NCBI RefSeq assembly: GCF_002091755.1
Contig: NZ_BDAI01000001.1
Location: 62,001 to 126,000 of the forward strand
Direction: 5' to 3'
Source: Pseudomonas nitroreducens NBRC 12694
GTDB taxonomy: Bacteria; Pseudomonadota; Gammaproteobacteria; Pseudomonadales; Pseudomonadaceae
Length of the DNA stretch: 64,000 bases
The position numbers and the translations under genes were made by a program. Under the pieces are notes generated by a model, which had not been told where the DNA came from, ran no database searches, and worked only from the letters and a program-made list of their open reading frames with translations. Positions 59,050-64,000 of this stretch are shown in pieces. Positions within the stretch are counted from its first letter, which is position 1; each line of letters begins with the position of its first letter.

Positions 59050-59733
59050 TCAGTCGAAGGCTTTTCGCGTCCATTCGTCCTCGGGAATATCCAGCGCCGC
59101 GCCGGAGAATCGCTCCTCGCGGAACGGGTCAGCCTCGTTGTGGAAGCCGTTGCGCTCCCAGAATCCGGGCCGGTCGGTATCGCTGAATTCCAGCTCGCGC
59201 AACCACTTCGCGCTCTTCCAGAAATAGCGCCCGGCGATCACCAGCCGCAGCGGCCAGCCATGCACCGGGGTCAAGGGTTCGCCGGCGTAGTGCGTGGCGA
59301 GCAGGCTGTCCGGACGCAGCAGTTCTGCCAGCGGCAGGTTGGTCTCGTAGTCGTGGTCGGCATGGGCCATGACGAATTGCCCGGCCGGCCGCACGCCGTA
59401 ATGATCGAGCAGGTCGGCGAGATGCACGCCTCGCCATGAGGTGTCGAACTTCGACCAGCGCGTGACGCAATGGATATCGCAGACCAGCTCGCGCTGCGGC
59501 AGCGCCAGCAGGTCGTCGAGGCTCAGCTCCAGCGATTGCGGCCCAGGATTTTTCCCTGACAACGCACCGGTGAGCCGCAGGCGCCAGGTTTCACGCTCGT
59601 ACTCCGGCACCTCGCCTTCATGGAGAATCGGGAAGCGCTCGGTCAGCACCTGCCCCGGCGGCAGGCGTTCGCCGTAACGCGGGTCGCCCGCCGGCGAGCG
59701 TGCCTTCTGCAGGCGCCTGGCCTTGTCGTGCAT
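59050..59733 (-). CDS. Sulfite-oxidase-type molybdopterin-dependent oxidoreductase (cytoplasmic)
   Basis: 227 aa from the ATG at 59733. The molybdenum-ligand Cys lies in CDIHCVTRWSKFDTSWRGV, and ATHYAGEPLTPVHGWPLRLVIAGRYFWKSAKWLRELEF is typical of the YedY/MsrP-like fold. No Tat signal is present, so it probably stays in the cytoplasm. It ends an ABC-importer operon, 11 bp after the binding-protein gene. A role in handling an imported compound is possible but unknown. Confidence 0.88.
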   Translation of the reverse strand: MHDKARRLQKARSPAGDPRYGERLPPGQVLTERFPILHEGEVPEYERETWRLRLTGALSGKNPGPQSLELSLDDLLALPQRELVCDIHCVTRWSKFDTSWRGVHLADLLDHYGVRPAGQFVMAHADHDYETNLPLAELLRPDSLLATHYAGEPLTPVHGWPLRLVIAGRYFWKSAKWLRELEFSDTDRPGFWERNGFHNEADPFREERFSGAALDIPEDEWTRKAFD

Positions 59734-59744
59734 CCCCGATGCCC

Positions 59745-60800
59745 TCAGTTTGCCAATGGAATCCACGGCGCCTGCGCGACCTTCTGCGCCTCGCCGAAGG
59801 CCGGTACCTTGCGTGCCAGGTCGCGGACGTTCTTCACGTCCAGGTCGAGCAGTTGCTGGCGGGTGATCAGGGTCGGCGGCACCAGCACCTGCTCGCCCGG
59901 ATTTTCCCCGGCGATGCGCAGGGCCAGGCTGCGCACACTGATGGCCCCGGCCACTTCCGGGTTGACCGCGGCAGTGGCGCTCCAGGCACTCCCCTCTTCC
60001 TTCATGATCTGGATGTCGGCGGTGGAAATATCGGCGCTGTAGATCTTCACCTGCTTGCCCAGGCCGGCTTCGTCCACGGCGATCTTCACACCCTTGGCGA
60101 ACTCGTCGAAGGGTGCGAAGAACACGCTGATGCCAGGGTTGGCGCGCAGCACTGCGCTGGCCTGGTCGGCCACCGAGTTGGCAATCGGCGCATTCAGCGT
60201 ACCGAAGCGCGCCTTCTCGACGATGCCGGGGTTCTCAGCCTTCACCTGGCGCCAGATTTCGTCGCGGCGCTCCATGGGGGTGAAGCCGTCGATGTACACG
60301 TAGCCGGCCTCGAAGGCCTTGCCGTTGTCCTGCAGCACCTGCTTGAGCGCCAGGCGTGCCAGCTCGCGGTGGTCCTGCTCGACGCGGGTGATGCGCGGGT
60401 CGTTCACGTCGACGTCGAAGGTGACCACCTTGATGCCCTTGGCCAGCGCCTTGTCGATGGAATCCTTGAGCGTCTCGGCGAGGCCGAGCTGAACGATGAT
60501 GCCGTCCACGCCCAGGTCGATGGCCTGCTCCAGCATCTCGCGCTGGGTGGCCGCCTGCTGGCGGGCATCGAACACGCGCAACTTCACGTCCAGCGCGTTG
60601 GCCTGCTTCTCCACGCCGCGCAGGTAGGCTTCCGGGAAATCACCGGAGAACAGGTAACCGACCAGCGCGATCTGCACACCGCCCTTGTCGAAAGGTGCCG
60701 GCGCGCCGGGCAGGCCAGCCGCTTCAGCGGTCGCCGCGCCGGACAACAACAGCCCGCCGGCGAACAGCGCGCGCAGGGATTTGGCGGGGGTGAACTTCAT
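59745..60800 (-). CDS. Periplasmic sugar-type ABC substrate-binding protein (peripla_BP_4/RbsB type)
   Basis: 351 aa. A signal peptide (SLRALFAGGLLLSGAATAEAA) precedes IALVGYLFSGDFPEAYLRGVEKQANALDV and DGIIVQLGLAETLKDSIDKALAKGIKVVTFDVDV, standard for ribose/galactose-type binding proteins. The ligand may be a sugar or an autoinducer-like compound. It follows the permease gene by 28 bp and precedes the molybdenum enzyme. Confidence 0.9.
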   Translation of the reverse strand: MKFTPAKSLRALFAGGLLLSGAATAEAAGLPGAPAPFDKGGVQIALVGYLFSGDFPEAYLRGVEKQANALDVKLRVFDARQQAATQREMLEQAIDLGVDGIIVQLGLAETLKDSIDKALAKGIKVVTFDVDVNDPRITRVEQDHRELARLALKQVLQDNGKAFEAGYVYIDGFTPMERRDEIWRQVKAENPGIVEKARFGTLNAPIANSVADQASAVLRANPGISVFFAPFDEFAKGVKIAVDEAGLGKQVKIYSADISTADIQIMKEEGSAWSATAAVNPEVAGAISVRSLALRIAGENPGEQVLVPPTLITRQQLLDLDVKNVRDLARKVPAFGEAQKVAQAPWIPLAN

Positions 60801-60828
60801 CCGTTGAATCTCCGAAAAAGGTAAGTGA

Positions 60829-61851
60829 TCAGCGCCCGCGCCGGGCCAGACCGAAGGTGAACATCAAGGCCGAAACGAGGACCGCACCCTTGACGAAGTC
60901 CTGGGCGTAGTAAGGCGCGTTGAGCATGGTCAGGCCGTTGAGCAGGGTCGCCACCAGTACCGCGCCCACCAGTGTCCCGAAGGCATTGGGCTTCTGCGCG
61001 CCGAGCACGGCAAAACCGATCAACGCGGCGCCCAGGGCATCGAGCACCAGCCCGTTGCCGGAGCTGACATCGCCGCGTCCGAGTCGCGCTGCCAAGAGCA
61101 ACCCACCCAGGGACGCGAGCAGCGCCGAGAGCACATAGGCGAGCAGCTTGTAGCGCTCCACCGGCGCACCGGCGAGGCGCGCCGCCTGCTCGTTGCCGCC
61201 GATCGCGTAGAACAGCCGGCCCGGCCGCGTGCGTTCGAGGAACAGCCAGACCAGCAGCGCACAGCCGAGCATCACCACCACGGGCACCGGCACGCGGTCC
61301 CACAACTGCGCGCGGCCGAGTGCAAGGAACCAGCTGGCGAAGGCGCCCGGCGCTTCGTCGCCGTTGGGCAGGGTCATGCCGACGGCGATGGAGCGGCCGC
61401 CGGTGGGGATCAGTTGCACACCGACCACCAGGAACATGCTGCCCAGGGTGGCGAGGATGTCCGGCACGCGCATGCGCACGATCAGCCAGCCGTTGAGCAA
61501 CCCGACCAGGGTGCCGAGGCCGAGGCTGATGAGGATTGCCGCCAGCGGCCCCCAGTCCAGCACCACCATCACGTAGCTGGCAGTCATCAGGCTCAGTGCG
61601 GCGACGGCACCGATGGACAGGTCCAACCCGCCCACGGCCATGCTCAGGGTCACGCCCAGGGCGAGCAGCGCGACGATGGACACCGACTGCAACACCAGGA
61701 ACAGATTGCCGACCCGCAGGAACGCCGGCTCCAGCAGCGCGAATACCAGCACCAGCGCAGCCAGCAACAGGAGCAGCGCGTAGTGGATGAGGAAGTCGAG
61801 CAGGCGTGCGACGGAGGACGTCGCCGGGCTGCCCACTGCAGTTCTAGACAC
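60829..61851 (-). CDS. ABC-transporter permease (RbsC type)
   Basis: 340 aa from a GTG at 61851, after AAGGAG and overlapping the ATPase stop by 8 bp. About ten helices are seen. LGVTLSMAVGGLDLSIGAVAALS and AIGGNEQAARLAGAPVERYK, an ATPase-contact loop, are typical of the family. It forms the channel with the dual-domain ATPase and the binding protein. Confidence 0.9.
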   Translation of the reverse strand: MSRTAVGSPATSSVARLLDFLIHYALLLLLAALVLVFALLEPAFLRVGNLFLVLQSVSIVALLALGVTLSMAVGGLDLSIGAVAALSLMTASYVMVVLDWGPLAAILISLGLGTLVGLLNGWLIVRMRVPDILATLGSMFLVVGVQLIPTGGRSIAVGMTLPNGDEAPGAFASWFLALGRAQLWDRVPVPVVVMLGCALLVWLFLERTRPGRLFYAIGGNEQAARLAGAPVERYKLLAYVLSALLASLGGLLLAARLGRGDVSSGNGLVLDALGAALIGFAVLGAQKPNAFGTLVGAVLVATLLNGLTMLNAPYYAQDFVKGAVLVSALMFTFGLARRGR

Positions 61852-63382
61852 GCGCGGCTCCTTGGCGTGAAGGGTGGAATTGGGCTGGCGCCAGGTGGGC
61901 GACGATCTCGCTGCGCTGCAGGTCCTGCCGGGGCAGTTCGGCGACCACCGCGCCATCGCGCACGACAAGGATGCGGTCGGCAATTTCCAGGGCTTCGTCC
62001 GGGTCGCTGCAGATCACCAGCGTGGCGCGGCCGGCGGCACTGGCGCGGATACGTTGGCCAATGTCGCGGCGAGCGCGCACGTCGACGCCCTGGAAGGGTT
62101 CGTCGAGGATCAGCACCCGGCCCTGCCCCAGCAGCCAACGGGCAAGAATGACCTTCTGCTGGTTGCCGCCGGAAAGCAGCTCCAGGGGATGTTCCGGGCC
62201 CGGCCCCTTGATGCCGAGCGCTTCAATCTGCCCGGCAACCTCGGCGCGCTCGGCGTTGCGGTCGATGAACGCGCAGCGCGAGAAGCGGCGCAGGAACGGC
62301 AATGTCATGCTGGCGCGCACCGAGAAGCCCGGCACCCGCGAGTTGCGCGCGCGGTCCTCGGCGGCGAAGAACACCCCGGCGGCGATGGCTTCCCGTGGCG
62401 AACGCGGTTGCCAGTCACGGCCATCGATCCGGATCGATCCAGCGTGCTGCCGACGCAGGCCGAACAGCACTTCGGCGATCTCGCTCTTGCCCGCGCCGAG
62501 CAGGCCGGTCAGGGCGACCACCTCGCCTTCGTGCAGGTCCAGGTCGAATACCGCGCTGTGCGCATCAAGCTGCCAGTCGCGCAGGGACAGCACCTTCGCG
62601 CCGCGCTGCAAAGGCTGCAATTGGACCTCGCCCAGCGCGGCGCCGAGCATGGATTCGACTGCCGCGGCGAGGTCCAGCGGCGACTCGAATTCGCCTACCA
62701 GGCGCCCATCACGCAGCACCAGCGCGCGGTCCGCCACGCGTTGCAAGTCCGACAGCCGATGAGAGATGTAGAGGATCGCCACGCCGCGTTCGCGCAAGTG
62801 GTCGATGAGATGGAACAGACGCTCGGCCTCGAAGGTCGACAAGGATGCGGTGGGCTCATCGAGGATCAGCAAGCGTGGATTTAGCGCCAGCGCACGGGAC
62901 AGGATCACCAGCTGCCGCTCGGCAGTGCCCAGGGTTTCGATGGGCGCCTGCAGCGGCAGGCGCAGCTCCAGCGCGGCAGCAATTTCAGCGGCGCGCTTCA
63001 ACGCTTCGTCTGGGCGGAAAAGGAACGATCCGGTGGCGCCGCAGAGTTCGTCCAGCAGGAGATTCTCCGCGACGCTCAGGCCGGGCACCACGCCCTGCTC
63101 CACCTGCTGGTGCACCGCGACTATGCCGTGGCGGCGGGCGTCCTGGGGCGAGGCGAAACGAACCGGCTCGCCATCGATCAGCAAGTGTCCGGCATCGTGG
63201 CTGTGGGAACCGGCAAGAATCTTCACCAGCGTCGACTTGCCCGCGCCGTTGGCACCGAGCAGGGCAAGCACCTCGCCGGGACGGATTTCCAGGTCCAGGT
63301 CGACCAGCACGCGGTTCTCGACAAAGGACTTGCCGACGCCTTCGAGGCGGAAGAATGCAGCGCAAGCGGGCTGGGCAGACAT
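61844..63382 (-). CDS. Sugar ABC-transporter ATPase with two nucleotide-binding domains (RbsA/MglA type)
   Basis: 512 aa. Domain 1 has Walker A GANGAGKST and Walker B LLILDEPTASLS, but where LSGGQ is expected it reads LGTAERQ. Domain 2 has a shorter GLLGAGKSE loop, signature LSGGNQQK, and LILDEPFQGVDVRARRD. This two-domain layout is normal for the ribose-type importer; asymmetric signatures are common in the family. It is the first gene of the four-gene operon. Confidence 0.92.
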   Translation of the reverse strand: MSAQPACAAFFRLEGVGKSFVENRVLVDLDLEIRPGEVLALLGANGAGKSTLVKILAGSHSHDAGHLLIDGEPVRFASPQDARRHGIVAVHQQVEQGVVPGLSVAENLLLDELCGATGSFLFRPDEALKRAAEIAAALELRLPLQAPIETLGTAERQLVILSRALALNPRLLILDEPTASLSTFEAERLFHLIDHLRERGVAILYISHRLSDLQRVADRALVLRDGRLVGEFESPLDLAAAVESMLGAALGEVQLQPLQRGAKVLSLRDWQLDAHSAVFDLDLHEGEVVALTGLLGAGKSEIAEVLFGLRRQHAGSIRIDGRDWQPRSPREAIAAGVFFAAEDRARNSRVPGFSVRASMTLPFLRRFSRCAFIDRNAERAEVAGQIEALGIKGPGPEHPLELLSGGNQQKVILARWLLGQGRVLILDEPFQGVDVRARRDIGQRIRASAAGRATLVICSDPDEALEIADRILVVRDGAVVAELPRQDLQRSEIVAHLAPAQFHPSRQGAARV

Positions 63383-63636
63383 GGGACTCTCGATAGGACG
63401 CGAAAGAGCGAGAGCGTCATTTCAGAGCTTCGCCGTTGGACTGAGTGGCGATTCTTTTATAATCTCAAATCATGCATCAACTTATTTTTAATATCGTTTA
63501 TGCATATGCTAACAACCGCCCGAGCGAGGCGCCGCGCATTGTTCGCCCAGCAACAACAGCCCGAGAAAAACGGCTGACGCGACGCAGATCGGGCGGGTAG
63601 CATCCACGCATTCAACCCACAAGGTGAGCACTCGAG
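63383..63636 (+). promoter_or_regulatory. Divergent promoter region between ABC operon and YghU gene
   Basis: 254 bp with an AT-rich core around 63450-63510 (TTTTATAATCTCAAATCATGCATCAACTTATTTTTAATATCG), so promoters for both genes are likely there. TTATAAT (63456-63462) could be a -10. No ORF with coding character is seen. Confidence 0.45.
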
Positions 63637-64000
63637 ATGGCGAACGATACCTACACTCCCCCCCGCGTCTGGACCTGGGACAAGAGCAACGGCGGCGCCT
63701 TCGCCAGCATCAACCGGCCCGTCGCCGGCCCGACCCACGACAAGCAGTTGCCGCGCGGCAAGCACCCGCTGCAGCTGTATTCGCTGGCCACGCCCAACGG
63801 CGTGAAGGTCACCATCCTGCTCGAGGAACTGCTGGAGCTGGGCGTGACCGAAGCCGAGTACGACGCCTGGCCGATCAGGATCAGCGACGGCGACCAGTTC
63901 GGCAGCGGCTTCGTCGAGATCAACCCGAACTCGAAGATCCCCGCCCTGCTGGACACCAGCGTCGATCCGGAACTGCGCATCTTCGAATCCGGTTCGATCC
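63637..64000 (+). CDS. yghU: YghU-type glutathione S-transferase, 3' truncated by the window edge
   Basis: The first 121 codons are present and the gene runs off the right edge. The start follows AAGGTGAG. The N-terminus (PPRVWTWDKSNGGAFASINRP, then KQLPRGKHPLQLYSLATPNG) is close to E. coli YghU, a disulfide-reducing GST with an N-terminal extension. NPNSKIPAL and FESGSI are the glutathione-binding cis-Pro and Glu-Ser parts. It is likely glutathione- or glutathionylspermidine-dependent; the second is inferred. Confidence 0.92.
   Translation, partial: MANDTYTPPRVWTWDKSNGGAFASINRPVAGPTHDKQLPRGKHPLQLYSLATPNGVKVTILLEELLELGVTEAEYDAWPIRISDGDQFGSGFVEINPNSKIPALLDTSVDPELRIFESGSI

Noticed and set aside
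1..64000. CRISPR arrays, tRNA or rRNA genes, phage or transposase genes
   Set aside because: No regular repeat-spacer blocks, cloverleaf-like segments or transposase motifs were seen by eye; a tRNAscan or CRISPR finder run would settle it.

Overview
The window reads as a chromosomal segment of a high-G+C Pseudomonas. The P. aeruginosa / P. nitroreducens / P. citronellolis side of the genus is my inference. Supporting signs are the GC-rich codon use, a Pseudomonas-type REP pair near 13.7 kb, and family matches to Pseudomonas hemN, aguA, mtnB, speE and SdsA-type alkylsulfatase. There are many LysR regulators, each beside a small metabolic or transport gene. I see no rRNA, tRNA, CRISPR array, phage or transposase gene. 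Almost all unusually long ORFs on the opposite strands are GC-rich shadows.

Layout. 0-4 kb: a three-gene minus-strand export-like operon (HlyD adaptor, GAF-HlyD fusion, M50 metallopeptidase running off the left edge). 4-14 kb: single enzymes and transporters (PhyH dioxygenase, methyltransferase, SDR with LysR, DyP peroxidase, LysE exporter, stand-alone receiver, cold-shock protein, EamA exporter facing two tandem LysR genes). 14-17 kb: a GST followed by a three-domain PNPOx / ferredoxin-reductase / ferredoxin fusion. 17-27 kb: an amino-acid and amide catabolic region (M20 amidohydrolase, LysR, ornithine cyclodeaminase-like enzyme, Lrp regulator, APC permease, then an RpiR / isochorismatase-like / glutamine-synthetase-like / N-formylglutamate-amidohydrolase-like operon), with a 140-bp nested-hairpin repeat inside it. 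27-37 kb: acetyltransferase, MFS exporter, several regulators, hemN, and a diguanylate cyclase gene broken by a one-base frameshift. 37-44 kb: aguA with a LysR gene, the alkylsulfatase, a GGDEF protein and mtnB. 44.5-51.2 kb: a compact six-gene operon (NMT1/THI5-like protein, APH-type kinase, rhodanese, TonB receptor, PnuC-like transporter, GntR/UTRA regulator) behind a perfect 16-bp palindrome. 51-53 kb: a 53-aa ORF, an XRE-cupin regulator and a protein that is 43% methionine with 14 cysteines. 53-59 kb: two DUF3574 genes around speE, then an amino-acid permease and a second TonB receptor. 59-64 kb: a sugar-type ABC importer operon ending in a molybdopterin oxidoreductase, and a YghU-type GST cut by the right edge.

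Three parts look least described. The first is the Met/Cys-rich duplicated protein at 52.1-52.7 kb, a probable soft-metal binder. The second is the GntR-controlled uptake operon at 44.5-51.2 kb, whose gene mix resembles thiamine-type cofactor scavenging but has no visible THI box. The third is the GAF-HlyD / M50 operon at the left edge. Polyamine chemistry recurs across the window (agmatine deiminase, spermidine synthase, a glutamine-synthetase homologue of the gamma-glutamyl-amine ligase type, and amino-acid/polyamine-type permeases). That these genes act together is only an inference.
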